Source of the DNA: Actinomadura barringtoniae
GTDB taxonomy: Bacteria; Actinomycetota; Actinomycetes; Streptosporangiales; Streptosporangiaceae
NCBI RefSeq assembly: GCF_017573505.1
Contig: NZ_JAGEOJ010000001.1
Coordinates: 248,001 to 312,000, forward strand
Length of the DNA: 64,000 bases
Direction: 5' to 3'
Of this stretch, positions 55,906 to 64,000 are shown piece after piece. Below the pieces are notes generated by a model. The model was not told the DNA's origin and ran no database searches. It worked only from the letters and a program-made list of their open reading frames with translations. The translations under genes and the position numbers were made by a program. The first letter of the stretch is position 1; every line of letters begins with the position of its first letter.

Positions 55906-56025
55906 CGCTCCTCCATCAACCACTCCTCCTTCAACCACTCCTCCATCAGCCGCTCCTCCATCAGCCGCTCCCGCTTCAACCGCTCCTCCTTTAACCGCTC
56001 CTCCTTCAACCGCTTTTCTTTTCAG
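55906..56025. repeat. Eight-copy 15-bp tandem repeat in a divergent promoter region
   Basis: Consensus CGCTCCTCCATCAAC, with copies every 15 bp from 55906. Read on the minus strand each copy has GGAGGAG, a Shine-Dalgarno-like string. The array fills most of the 293 bp between the serine hydrolase (minus) and the sigma factor (plus). No gene can be supported here. Confidence 0.93.
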
Positions 56026-56095
56026 CCGACGTTCAGCAATGTGATCGCTCCGACGTCTTTCTCTATGAAGCAGCTTGAGGAAGGGCGGCCCCCGG

Positions 56096-56602
56096 GTGTC
56101 GATAGAAGCGCTATCCGCAGAAGCGCTGTCCGCGCTGTTCCAGGAGCATGCGCGGACACTCGTGCGCACCGCGGTGCTCCTCACCAGCGATGAAGGACTG
56201 GCCGAGGAGGTCGTACAGGAGGCGTTCCTCGGCCTGCATCGCCGCTGGCAGCACAAAGGGCCGCCCGACAGCCCCGAGGCCTACCTGCGCACCTCCGTCG
56301 TCAACGGCTGCCGTTCGGCACTGCGCCGCCGCAAGGTCGCCGCCGAGGCCAGGGTCCCCCAGCCCGTACCGAACGAGTCGGCCGAGAGCGCCGTCCTGCT
56401 GCACGAGGAGCACGGCGAGGTGCTGGCCGCCGTGAACCGCCTCTCTGGGCGCCAGCGCGAGGTCCTGGTGCTGCGCTTCTTCCTCGACCTGGACGACCAG
56501 GCCATCGCCGCCGCGCTCAGCGTCAGCCGCAGCACGGTCTCGTCGACGATCTCCCGCGCGCTGCGCAGCCTCGAAGACCTGCTGGAAGGAGAGGCCCGAT
56601 GA
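56096..56602 (+). CDS. ECF sigma factor (SigE-like)
   Basis: 168 residues. Region 2: LFQEHARTLVRTAVLLTSDE ... GLAEEVVQEAFLGLHRRWQ; region 4: LSGRQREVLVLRFFLDLDDQ and AAALSVSRSTVSSTISRA. The short linker and QREVLVLRFFLDL are typical of the actinomycete SigE-like ECF group. GTG 56096 is chosen with GGAAGGGCGG upstream; TTG 56075 is an in-frame alternative. The stop overlaps the next ATG by 4 bases, and that product is a membrane-anchored protein, the usual anti-sigma position. Confidence 0.9.
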   Translation: MSIEALSAEALSALFQEHARTLVRTAVLLTSDEGLAEEVVQEAFLGLHRRWQHKGPPDSPEAYLRTSVVNGCRSALRRRKVAAEARVPQPVPNESAESAVLLHEEHGEVLAAVNRLSGRQREVLVLRFFLDLDDQAIAAALSVSRSTVSSTISRALRSLEDLLEGEAR

Positions 56603-57672
56603 ACGACCTGGAGACCAGGCTCCGCCGCGCCTTCGAGGCCGGCACCGCACACGTGCAGACCCCGCCCGAACCCGACTGGACCCACCGCACCCGCCGCGCG
56701 TACCCGATCCTCGCCACCATGGCCGCGATCGCCGCCACCGTCGCCATCCTGCTCACCGTCAACCACATCTGGGGCGGCAGCTCGGACACCGACCCGACCT
56801 TCGCACCCGGAACCGTCGCGGTCTCCCCCGTACGCCCGGCCACAACGCCCACCTTCGCGATCCGTCAGGAGATCAAAAGCCCGCCTACGATCGTCGACGT
56901 CGCCACCGGGCGCGTTCTAGGGAACGTCGAGACACCCAAGGGCTACAACGCGCTGTACTCCGAGTCGCTGACCGCCGCCGCCGACAACCGGACCTTCTTC
57001 TTCTCGGTGCGCAAGAAGCTGAACAGCCCCCGCTACATGGTGGCCCGCGTTCACGTCGACGAACGAGGCAGGCCCGACGGCCGCGCGGTCCTGGTCGCCA
57101 CGGCACCAATGAGACTGAACGGTCTGTCGGCCTCCCCCGACGCCACCAAGCTCGCCATGAGCGTCACCAACGACCAGAGCGAGACGCTCACCATCTGGGA
57201 CCTGAGCACGGGCGGCCACAAGACCTGGGACGTCCCGCCCTCGGCCGCCCCGAACGGAGTGGAATCCGTCGTCTGGACCCCCGGCGGTTCGCTCCTGTGG
57301 GCCTCGGGCCGTTCCGCGGGCAAGCTCGACCCCGAATCCGCACCGGGCCCCCTTCACGCCGACCGCACGTTCCCGAACGTAGGCGACCTCACCGACTCCG
57401 AGCTGCTCCCGAACGGCGACCGAATCGCGGTCCTGCACGAGGAGGGCAACGTCCGCTTCATCCGGATCTCGTCCCGCCCGGGCGCATCCATGCGCGTCCT
57501 GGACCACTGGGTCCCAGAAGGCGACGACGAGGGCGGCCTGATCGTCTCCGGCGGAAGGTACGTCCTCTACCTGCGGCACGGCCAGATGGTCCGCATGGAC
57601 CTCACCACCCACACCCGAACCCCATCCCCCCTAGGCGGACCGGACAACAAAATGGCCGGCTACGCCTGGTGA
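56599..57672 (+). CDS. Membrane-anchored beta-propeller-like protein, likely sigma partner
   Basis: 357 residues. A 40-residue cytoplasmic head (MNDLETRLRRAFEAGTAHVQ) as in SigE-partner proteins, one TM helix at ~35-57, then an extracytoplasmic domain with repeated strand motifs such as LSASPDATKLAMSVTNDQSE and VVWTPGGSLLWASGRSAGKL, typical of TolB/WD40-like propellers. No zinc motif is present. Overlap with the sigma gene by ATGA indicates coupled synthesis, so it probably holds the sigma factor and senses an outside signal through the propeller; inference from context. Confidence 0.85.
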   Translation: MNDLETRLRRAFEAGTAHVQTPPEPDWTHRTRRAYPILATMAAIAATVAILLTVNHIWGGSSDTDPTFAPGTVAVSPVRPATTPTFAIRQEIKSPPTIVDVATGRVLGNVETPKGYNALYSESLTAAADNRTFFFSVRKKLNSPRYMVARVHVDERGRPDGRAVLVATAPMRLNGLSASPDATKLAMSVTNDQSETLTIWDLSTGGHKTWDVPPSAAPNGVESVVWTPGGSLLWASGRSAGKLDPESAPGPLHADRTFPNVGDLTDSELLPNGDRIAVLHEEGNVRFIRISSRPGASMRVLDHWVPEGDDEGGLIVSGGRYVLYLRHGQMVRMDLTTHTRTPSPLGGPDNKMAGYAW

Positions 57673-57689
57673 CGTTTCTCCCCAGGGGG

Positions 57690-58718
57690 TCAGCGCAGAG
57701 TCAGGGCCATCCGAAGAGCGCCCGCCGCCTCAGCGAGGGCTTCGGCGAACCGGCCGCCCAGGCCGAACATGTTGGCAAAGCCGTGAATCAGGTCGTCCTG
57801 CCGCCGCAGGGCGACCTTCACGCCCGCCTCCTCCAGCCGCCGCGCGAACTCCTCGCCCTCGTCCCGAAGCGGATCGAACCCCGCCGTGACGAGGTAAGTG
57901 GCCGGAAAGTCGCTCAGGTCATCCGCGAGCAGAGGCGACACCTTGGGGTCCTTGCGCAGTTCCTCGGGGCAGTAGTGGTCGGAGAACCACGTCATCGCCT
58001 TGTCGGTGAGGTAGAAGCCCTCACCGAACAGTTCCCTAGACCGACGCCGACTCGTCAGATCGGTCGTCGGGTAAAAGAGCAGCGCGAACGCCGGCTTGCG
58101 CCGCTCCGTGAAAAGGCTCACGACCGCGGCGAGGTTACCGCCCGCGCTGTCCCCACCGACCGCGATCGCATCCGGGTCAGCGCCAAGCGCCTCCGCGTTC
58201 TCCACCGCGTACTCGTAGGCCGCCAGCGCATCCTCCACACCAGCCGGGAACGGGTGCTCAGGCGCGAGCCGATAATCCACCGACAGCACCCGCACCTTGG
58301 CGCTCACGGCGAGCTGCTTGCAGACGTTGTCGTGGGAGTTGAGACTCCCGACCGCGAACCCGCCGCCGTGGTAGAAGACCAGCAGCGGCGACCCCTCCGC
58401 CAGACCCTTAGGCGTGTAGAGCCGTGAACGGACTCCCCCAGCGGAGAGCTCCCGCGCCTGCACTCCCGGCACCTTCGGGTCGATCAGCTTCTGCGCACGT
58501 TCGAGTCGTACCCGGGCCTCGTCCACCCCGCCGCCGCCCAGCTCGGTGTTCTCCACCTGCGACAACGTGAGGAGCAGCTGCGCTTCGAGGGCCAGCGTCT
58601 GGCCGTCGCGGCGAACGGGCCGTCCGGCGATCAGTCGCTTCACCGGCTTGGGCAGGCCATAGGCCGCGCCGACGACCGCCTTGACGGCGCGCACGGGGAT
58701 CAGATCCGTCGGAGACAT
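57690..58718 (-). CDS. Alpha/beta hydrolase of the hormone-sensitive-lipase type
   Basis: 342 residues. HSL signature: HGGGF for the oxyanion hole, nucleophile Ser in GDSAGGNLAAVVSLF, the Asp in GFDPLRDEG and His in LIHGFANM. It hydrolyses carboxyl esters of short to medium chain length. The N-terminal ~70 residues form the usual cap helices. The start ATG 58718 has a TACGAT -10 like box about 6 bases before it and no ribosome site, so the mRNA may be leaderless. It is convergent with the sigma partner gene (17 bp apart) and its upstream side borders the long repeat array. Confidence 0.93.
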   Translation of the reverse strand: MSPTDLIPVRAVKAVVGAAYGLPKPVKRLIAGRPVRRDGQTLALEAQLLLTLSQVENTELGGGGVDEARVRLERAQKLIDPKVPGVQARELSAGGVRSRLYTPKGLAEGSPLLVFYHGGGFAVGSLNSHDNVCKQLAVSAKVRVLSVDYRLAPEHPFPAGVEDALAAYEYAVENAEALGADPDAIAVGGDSAGGNLAAVVSLFTERRKPAFALLFYPTTDLTSRRRSRELFGEGFYLTDKAMTWFSDHYCPEELRKDPKVSPLLADDLSDFPATYLVTAGFDPLRDEGEEFARRLEEAGVKVALRRQDDLIHGFANMFGLGGRFAEALAEAAGALRMALTLR

Positions 58719-58763
58719 GGGCGCATCGTAATCGGGTCCGGTTTCCGAAGGGCCATCGACCCT

Positions 58764-59835
58764 AGCGGCAACGGTCCCCCCTTCCGCTGCGGACCGGCGC
58801 CCGCCTGCGAGTCGCGTGCTGGCCGAAGGCCAAGAGCTCGCCGACGAGGAGGGAGGGCTGCCGGCTGGGGCCTGTGCTGGTCGAGTGCGGCTGAGCAGGA
58901 GGTTGGGGTTCAAGCCTGCAGCGCGCTTCGCGCGGAATGAGCGGCAGCGGTCGCCCCTTCCGCTCTGGCTGGTGCCCGTCTGCGGGTTTGTGCTGGTTGA
59001 AGGCCACAAGGCTCGGCGACGAGGAAGGTAGGGTGGGGCCGGGGGTTGTTGTTCGGCTGGGAGCCGCCACGGGGCTGAGGTTCAGACCGGTAGCGCGCTG
59101 CGCGCGGGTTAGCGGCAGCGGTCACCCCTTCCGTCGCGGTCAGCGCCCGGCTGCCGGGTGAGTGATGGCTGAAGGCCGAAGAGCGCAGCGGCGAAGAAGG
59201 TGGGAGCGTGGCTGGGGGTGCGCTGTTCGGCTGCGGGTCACCACGAGGTTGGGGTTCAAGCCCGCAAGCGCGCTTCGCGCGGAATGAGCGGCAACGGTCG
59301 CCCCTTCCGTCTCGGTCGCCGCCCGCCTGCGGGTGAGTGATGGCTAAAGGCCGAAAAGCTCGCCGACGAGGAAGGAGGGGCGGGGGCTCTGGTTGTCGGT
59401 CGAGTGCGGGTAGGCGCAGGGCTGGGGTTCGTGCCTGGGGAGCGCGCTCCGCGCGGAATGAGCGGCAACGGTCACCCCTTCCGTCGCGGTCACTGCCCGA
59501 CTGCCGGATGAACGATGGTTAAAGGCCGAAGAGCTCAGCGACGAGGAAGGTGGGGCGGGGGCTCTGGTTGTCGGTCGAGTGCGGGTAGGCGCGGGGCTGG
59601 GGTTCGTGCCTGGTAGCGCGCTTCGCGCGGATTGAGCGGCAACGGTCACCCCTTCCGTCACGGTCACTGCCCGGCTGCCGGATGAACGATGGCTAGAGGC
59701 CGAAGAGCTCAGCGACGAAGAAGGAAGGGGCCGGGGCCGGGGCTGGGGCTGGGGGTGGGGCTGGGGGTGGGTTGTTCGGGTGCGGGTCTCACGGGGCTGG
59801 GGTTCGGACTTTGGGCCGCGCTTCGCGCGGGAAGG
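58764..59835. repeat. Six direct copies of a ~175-bp repeat, with a G-tract
   Basis: Anchor AGCGGCA(A/G)CGGT(C/T) followed by CCCCTTCCG appears at 58764, 58940, 59111, 59286, 59461 and 59635, i.e. every 171-176 bp. Each unit also holds GGC(C/T)GAAG...GACGA(G/A)GAAGG and a GCGCGCTTCGCGCG-like palindrome. Copies diverge by point changes and small indels. Copy 6 carries an array of G3-G5 runs at 59727-59772 that could form a G-quadruplex. Open frames in it are inconsistent between copies, so I regard the 1.1 kb as non-coding. An inverted copy lies at 61242, beyond the HNH gene. Confidence 0.9.
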
Positions 59836-59900
59836 CGTCCAGGTCAGGGGCGAGGGTGGGCGTGCCTGTAGCCCGGAGCGGGTGAGGCTCCGGGCCTTGG

Positions 59901-61163
59901 TCAGGCAGCTAGAGGTTGATCGTCGCGCCAGGGGTTGGCGTCGTGTTCGGGGATCGATCTTCGCGATCTGGCGATCCCGTCCGGCGCCAGCGTCCGGTAG
60001 ATGTACCGGCCGTCGGTTTTGCTGATCTGTATCTGCTGGGGGTTGGTGTGTTTCCACCGGTTGTGCCACCCGCAGCACAGCGTCAGCTTGTCGATGTCGG
60101 TGGGGCTTCCCAGTGCCCAGCCGTCGACGTGGTCGACCTCGCACAGGAAGCCGGGCACCTCACACCCGTGAACGGCGCAGGTGTCGTACAGGGTCTCTAG
60201 TGCCCGGCGTTGGCCGGAGCTGGCGATCCGGACGGTGTGGCCGAGGTAGAGGGGGATGTGTCCGCGTCCGAAGATCAGGGGTGAGACACCGGCGGTCAAC
60301 GCCAACCGGCGGACCTGCTCGGCGGGGATCGGGGTGCCGTCCCGGAGTCGCCCGGGGGTGTCGGCGCCGGTCAGCGTCTCCAGGTCAGCGATGACGGTGA
60401 CGCGGGTGGCTCCGTGGCCTCCGGCGAGCACGGTGGTGAGGGCGGCGGCGGTCCGCTCACCCAGGTCACGCCGGTCATCGACCCCGGCGGGCTTGGCCAA
60501 CGGCGCCAGCGTGCCGTCCAGGATCGCGGTGTCTTCGGGGTTGAGCCACCCCTTCAGGTAGCAGCCCCCGTCAAGAGACCGGCTGACGGTCACCCAGGAA
60601 CGCTCATACCCGCGCTGGACGTCTTCGGGCGGCTTCTCCTCGCCGTTGTGCTCACGCACCAGGTCGTGAATCTTCCCACCCAGCTTGGCGACCTTCCCCG
60701 CCGACAAACCCTCACCAGCCGCAGTGAGAAGAATGTCCTCAGCGGCAGCGGTGTCATCGTCATTGAGACGCTGCACAGCGTCAGCAATGGTGGCCGCGTA
60801 ACCGAACGACAGCTCACCAGCGGCCAGGCCCGTGTCGACGCGGCCGAGGCGGTGAAGTTGCCGGGCCAGGGTGATGCGTTCTTTGGCGCGGCCCTCGCGC
60901 ATGCCCATCCGGCACCGCAGCCACGCCTGCGTGGACGGCAGGCCCCAGTGCTTCATCTCACCGGTCCGGTCGACCACCGCGATCAGCCCGGCCAGCACGT
61001 GCTCGGCCTGATCGGTCACCGTGGAGAGTGCTTCAGCCAATTCCATGCAGGCGGCCCCGGACTCAGGCGCAGCCCTATTGGCGAGTTCGGAGAATATGAC
61101 GGATGCCGCTTCCACCAGCTGCCGGGTGGAAGCGGATTCGGTGCCCGCCACGATCGAACTCAT
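59901..61163 (-). CDS. DUF222-HNH endonuclease (13E12-family type)
   Basis: 420 residues. The N-terminal ~280 are the helical DUF222 region (ERITLARQLHRLGRVDTGLA, AGELSFGYAATIADAVQRLN). The C-terminal HNH domain reads CAVHGCEVPGFLCEVDHVDG ... then LTLCCGWHNRWKH, giving the two CxxxxC/CxxH zinc-like pairs, catalytic DHV His and the final HNRWKH. It is related to the REP13E12 proteins of mycobacteria, found in many copies and often near phage integration sites. TAAAAT lies ~7 bases before the ATG in a locally AT-rich stretch, so the transcript may be leaderless. It is enclosed by copies of a ~175-bp repeat. Confidence 0.93.
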   Translation of the reverse strand: MSSIVAGTESASTRQLVEAASVIFSELANRAAPESGAACMELAEALSTVTDQAEHVLAGLIAVVDRTGEMKHWGLPSTQAWLRCRMGMREGRAKERITLARQLHRLGRVDTGLAAGELSFGYAATIADAVQRLNDDDTAAAEDILLTAAGEGLSAGKVAKLGGKIHDLVREHNGEEKPPEDVQRGYERSWVTVSRSLDGGCYLKGWLNPEDTAILDGTLAPLAKPAGVDDRRDLGERTAAALTTVLAGGHGATRVTVIADLETLTGADTPGRLRDGTPIPAEQVRRLALTAGVSPLIFGRGHIPLYLGHTVRIASSGQRRALETLYDTCAVHGCEVPGFLCEVDHVDGWALGSPTDIDKLTLCCGWHNRWKHTNPQQIQISKTDGRYIYRTLAPDGIARSRRSIPEHDANPWRDDQPLAA

Positions 61164-61241
61164 ACCGTTATTTTACCATCACTCTCCGCCATTTTCATGA
61201 TCGAATAGAAATATTCGAAGATTCTTTCGATGGTGCTTTCC

Positions 61242-61402
61242 CGCGCGAAGCGCGGCTATCAAAGCTTGTAGCTCAGCCACGTGAGACCCGCACCCGAACA
61301 GCCCACCCCCGGCCCCGTTCCTTCCTTCCTCGTCGCTGAGCTTTTCGGCCTTCAGCCAGCACAAACCCGCAGACGGGCACCAGCCAGAGCGGAAGGGGTG
61401 AC
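61242..61402 (-). repeat. Inverted copy of the ~175-bp repeat
   Basis: Reverse complement of the unit in the array at 58764-59835, with the CCCCTTCCG anchor near 61390 and the GCGCTTCGCGC palindrome near 61244. It is closest to copy 2 (GCTCTGGCTGGTGCCCGTCT is shared). It forms the right-hand boundary of the HNH gene. The 283 bp between the HNH and P450 genes hold nothing else I can support. Confidence 0.88.
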
Positions 61403-61446
61403 CGATGCCACAAAGAGCCGCACACGGAGAAAACCCCAACCGAAGG

Positions 61447-62673
61447 TCAGCTAAGAGCCACCTGAACGGGCATCTCTTTGATCCCGTTCACAAAATTAGA
61501 ACGAACCCGACGAACTTCGCCAGTCAGACATACATCAGCTAGTCGCGGCAGCAGCTCTTCGAACATGATGCGCAGTTCCAGACGAGCCAAAGCGGCCCCC
61601 AGACAGAAGTGCGGGCTGCCCTTGCCGAACGTGATGTGATCATTAGGAGACCGCGTGACATCGAAGCGATCCGGGTCCGCAAAAACATCCTCATCGCGGT
61701 TGCCGGACGCGAACCACAGCACGACCTTGTCGCCCTCCCGCACGGACTTGCCATGCAGCTCGACGTCACGCGTAGCCGTGCGGCGGAAGTGGTAAACCGG
61801 CGAAGCCCAGCGCAGGAACTCCTCAACAGCGGTGGGCATGCGGGACAGGTCATCGCGCAGGAAAGCAGCCTGCTCCGGATGCGAAATGAGAGCCTGCATG
61901 GAGTGCGAGATGGCGTGCCGCGTCGTCTCGTTGCCCGCGACGACCAGCAACAAGAAGTAGTTATCGAAGTCGCGCGGGGAGAGAGGCTCGCCATCAACGG
62001 GCGTCTCGTTGACGAGCTTGCTGACCAGGTCGGTCCCAGCACCCCCACGACGTTCGGCGGCTAGGGCGCGGCCGTACTCGAAGACCTCTAGCGACGCCGG
62101 ACTCCGGAACGGCAGGTCGCGGTAGGCCTCGCTCTCCTCGCTGTGCAGGAGAACGTCGGCGTACTCGGGGTCAGTGTTGGCGATGATGCGGTTTCCCCAG
62201 TCGATGAGGCGCTGGGTGTCGTCGTCAGGGACGTCCAGCATCCGGGCAAGCACATTGATGGGAAAGTCGGCGGCCACCTCGCTCACGAAGTCGAAAGACC
62301 CCTTGGCCAAGGCCTTGTCCAACGTCGTGGCGGTAAGGCCGCGCAGGAACGTCGCATAGCCGGCGATGGCGCGCGGGGTGAAATCGCGGGACAGCACACG
62401 CCGCAGGGCGATGTGGCGTGGCCCATCGGTCTCCAGCATGGAACGGCGGATGGCGGCCTGGCGTTCGTCGACCTCCTCAAGATTGACGAACTTCTCGGAG
62501 GTGAACGTGGCGGAGTCGCGGTCGACGGCGAGGATGTCGGCGTGCCGGGTGACGGACCAGAAGCCGCTGCCTTCCGGCTCGGGGTTCCAGTGGACCGGGT
62601 CGGTGCGGCGTAGCTCTTCGAAGATGCGCCAGGGCGTTCCGTGCTGGAAGTTGTCGAGATCGGCCAGGTCCAT
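61447..62673 (-). CDS. Cytochrome P450
   Basis: 408 residues, soluble bacterial P450. The I-helix motif VVAGNETTRHAISHS has Gly-Asn-Glu-Thr-Thr in the O2-activation site, the heme ligand is Cys357 in FGKGSPHFCLGAALARLEL, and EEFLRWASPVYHFRR lies where usual. The N-terminus resembles the CYP125/CYP142-like or CYP107-like soluble groups by the short lead (MDLADLDNFQHGTPWRIFEE), but a subfamily cannot be fixed by eye. AGGAGAG lies 6 bases before the ATG. It is 17 bp downstream of the glutamine-synthetase-like stop and thus probably in one operon. Redox partners are not in the window. Confidence 0.95.
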   Translation of the reverse strand: MDLADLDNFQHGTPWRIFEELRRTDPVHWNPEPEGSGFWSVTRHADILAVDRDSATFTSEKFVNLEEVDERQAAIRRSMLETDGPRHIALRRVLSRDFTPRAIAGYATFLRGLTATTLDKALAKGSFDFVSEVAADFPINVLARMLDVPDDDTQRLIDWGNRIIANTDPEYADVLLHSEESEAYRDLPFRSPASLEVFEYGRALAAERRGGAGTDLVSKLVNETPVDGEPLSPRDFDNYFLLLVVAGNETTRHAISHSMQALISHPEQAAFLRDDLSRMPTAVEEFLRWASPVYHFRRTATRDVELHGKSVREGDKVVLWFASGNRDEDVFADPDRFDVTRSPNDHITFGKGSPHFCLGAALARLELRIMFEELLPRLADVCLTGEVRRVRSNFVNGIKEMPVQVALS

Positions 62674-62690
62674 GGCTCTCCTCACAGGCC

Positions 62691-64000
62691 TTACAGGTGG
62701 TAGCCGTACTCCCGGAACTCCCAGTCGGTGACGTGGCGCTGGAAGCGGGCGACCTCGTCGCGCTTGTAGGCGAGGAACGACGACACGAACCGGTCGCCGA
62801 GGACGGCGGTGAGGGCCTGGTCGGCCTCCAGGGCGTCCAGCGCGGTGGGCAGGTCGGCGGGCAGGACGGCCGACCTGCTCGCGTCGTAGCCGTAGCCCTC
62901 GAGGGGTGCGGGCGGGGTGAGCTTCTCGCGGACGCCGAGGGAGACGGCGGCGAGCAGGCCTGCCATGCCGAGGTACGGGTTGGCGGACGCGTCGCCGAGG
63001 CGGACTTCGAAGCGGGTGCCGGCGCCGCGTTCGGGCGGTACGCGGATCATGGCGCTGCGGTTGTCCAGGCCCCAGTCGATCAGCCAGGGCGCGAGCGTGT
63101 CGGGGCCGAAGCGCTTGTAGGAGTTGATCGTCGGGTTGAAGAGTGCGGCCAGGGCCGGGGCGTGCGCCAGGACGCCGGCGATCGCCTGGTGGGCGATCTC
63201 GGACAGGCCGGCGGCCTTCTCGGGGCCTTCGAAGATGTTGCCGCCGGTCTCGTCCAGGCACGACAGGTGCACGTGGAAGCCCGAGCCGCCCTCATCGTTG
63301 AACGGCTTGGCCATGAAGGTGGCCATGCGGCCCGCGCGGCGTTCCAGCTCCTTGACCGCGCCCTTGAAGCGGAACGTGCGGTCGGCGGCATCGAGCGCCT
63401 CGGAGTGGTCGAGGTTGATCTCGAACTGGCCGCCGCAGAACTCGTGGTTGCCCATCGTGACGCCGAGGCCGAAGTCGCGGAGGGCGCGCAGTGTGGTCAG
63501 CAGGTGGCCTTCGGGGTCTCCCCTGCGTCCGGCGGTGTAGACGTTGCCGGGCGCGTCGCCGTACCGCCGCCAACCGCTCGGCGCGGCGGGGTCGGGCTCA
63601 CAGACGAAGTACTCCAGCTCCGGCCCGGCGACGGCGGTCAGGCCGAGGTCGGTCAGCGCGGCGACCGAACGGCGGAGGACTTCGCGCGGCGCCTCCTCGC
63701 ACGGCGTGGAGGCGTCAGGCTCGTACGCCTCGCCCAGGCATTGGGCCACGCCCGGTTCCCAGGGCAGGGCGGCCAGGGTCGCCAGGTCGGGCCGTACGCA
63801 GATGTCGGGCAGGCCGGCGTCCAGTCCGCCCGCGACCTCGACCACGTCGCCCTGCGGGCTGGTGTGGTAGACCGCGCGGCAGAACGCCAGGCCGTGCTCC
63901 ATGACCGCGGGCAGCCGTTCCACCAGCACGTCCCGGCCGCGGTCGATTCCGACCAGATCGGGATAGGTGACCCGGACGACGTCGATGCCGTCCGCCCGCA
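62691..64000 (-). CDS. Glutamine-synthetase-family ligase, 5' end outside window
   Basis: At least 435 residues; the frame runs through the window edge, so the start is missing. GS motifs: VTMGNHEFCGGQFEINLDHS (Glu ligands), GGSGFHVHLSCLDETGGNIF (His), NPTINSYKRFGPDTLAPWLI (ATP/glutamate) and ERGAGTRFEVRLGDASANPY (Arg region). The end YGYHL and lack of the adenylylation Tyr loop place it among GS-like enzymes such as gamma-glutamyl-amine ligases (GlnA2/3-like) rather than housekeeping GlnA. It would add glutamate to ammonia or an amine with ATP. It is followed at 17 bp by the P450 gene. Confidence 0.92.
   Translation of the reverse strand, partial: RADGIDVVRVTYPDLVGIDRGRDVLVERLPAVMEHGLAFCRAVYHTSPQGDVVEVAGGLDAGLPDICVRPDLATLAALPWEPGVAQCLGEAYEPDASTPCEEAPREVLRRSVAALTDLGLTAVAGPELEYFVCEPDPAAPSGWRRYGDAPGNVYTAGRRGDPEGHLLTTLRALRDFGLGVTMGNHEFCGGQFEINLDHSEALDAADRTFRFKGAVKELERRAGRMATFMAKPFNDEGGSGFHVHLSCLDETGGNIFEGPEKAAGLSEIAHQAIAGVLAHAPALAALFNPTINSYKRFGPDTLAPWLIDWGLDNRSAMIRVPPERGAGTRFEVRLGDASANPYLGMAGLLAAVSLGVREKLTPPAPLEGYGYDASRSAVLPADLPTALDALEADQALTAVLGDRFVSSFLAYKRDEVARFQRHVTDWEFREYGYHL

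Noticed and set aside
58764..59835. Many short open frames inside the ~175-bp repeats that look like small basic proteins
   Set aside because: They change frame, length and start from copy to copy, lack ribosome sites and are explained by GC-rich repeat sequence without stops.
59901..61402. Insertion sequence
   Set aside because: No DDE or serine/tyrosine recombinase and no target-site duplication could be found; the unit has an HNH nuclease and non-terminal repeats instead.

Overview
The window is very GC-rich with strong third-position GC, 4-base stop/start overlaps in most operons, and many ECF sigma factors, Ser/Thr kinases, DUF222-HNH, PucR and F420-type genes. This points to a filamentous actinomycete; the mix fits Streptosporangiales/Thermomonosporaceae (Actinomadura-like), but the genus is inference. 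I saw no rRNA, tRNA, integrase, IS transposase or CRISPR array.

Layout. 0-3.3 kb: end of an unknown gene, a SnoaL-like/TetR pair, and a divergent 14-TM MFS exporter behind two perfect operator palindromes. 3.3-8.6 kb: an NTF2-FMO flavoenzyme, then an envelope set (GT4 glycosyltransferase, LPG-synthase-TM-like protein, UppP). 8.7-12.6 kb: a tightly overlapping operon of ECF sigma factor, membrane protein, ABC ATPase, permease and membrane protein. 12.6-17.7 kb: a beta-helix membrane protein, a CASTOR/POLLUX-type ion-channel-like protein with RCK-like domains, a MetE-C-like enzyme, and a 56-aa membrane protein. 18-24.5 kb: a sigma factor fused to a zinc finger and TM helices, an F420/PPOX enzyme, a 927-aa protein with a PcfJ-like motif, a ferritin-like protein and an imine-reductase-like enzyme.

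24.6-43.9 kb is the most remarkable part. A plus-strand operon encodes a ClpA/B-like AAA+ protein, a soluble Ser/Thr kinase, two helical-repeat proteins, a degenerate J-domain protein, a GrpE-like protein, a divergent Hsp70 and a zinc-ribbon/TPR protein. It runs head-on, with overlapping 3' ends, into a minus-strand set encoding a winged-HTH protein, an EACC1-like small protein and a CHAT (caspase-like) protease with an intact His/Cys pair. A nitrilase-superfamily protein is divergent from the regulator, and a TIG-domain membrane protein follows. The CHAT protein carries helical repeats resembling Clp_N, the fold at the N-terminus of the AAA+ protein. I read this as a dedicated Hsp100/Hsp70 machine, kinase-regulated, coupled to a suicide-type protease: a probable immunity or conflict system.

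44-58.7 kb: a secreted ExeM-like nuclease, a transmembrane Ser/Thr kinase, a small membrane protein, a luciferase-like oxidoreductase, a GABA-catabolism group (SDR, GabT, PucR regulator, aldehyde dehydrogenase), a secreted serine hydrolase, an ECF sigma/anti-sigma-like pair and an HSL-type esterase. 58.7-61.4 kb: a DUF222-HNH endonuclease gene flanked by six direct and one inverted copies of a ~175-bp repeat. 61.4-64 kb: a P450 gene behind a glutamine-synthetase-family gene that is cut by the window edge.

A genome-wide oddity: short tandem duplications (15-24 bp) repeatedly start at or straddle the stop codons of genes.
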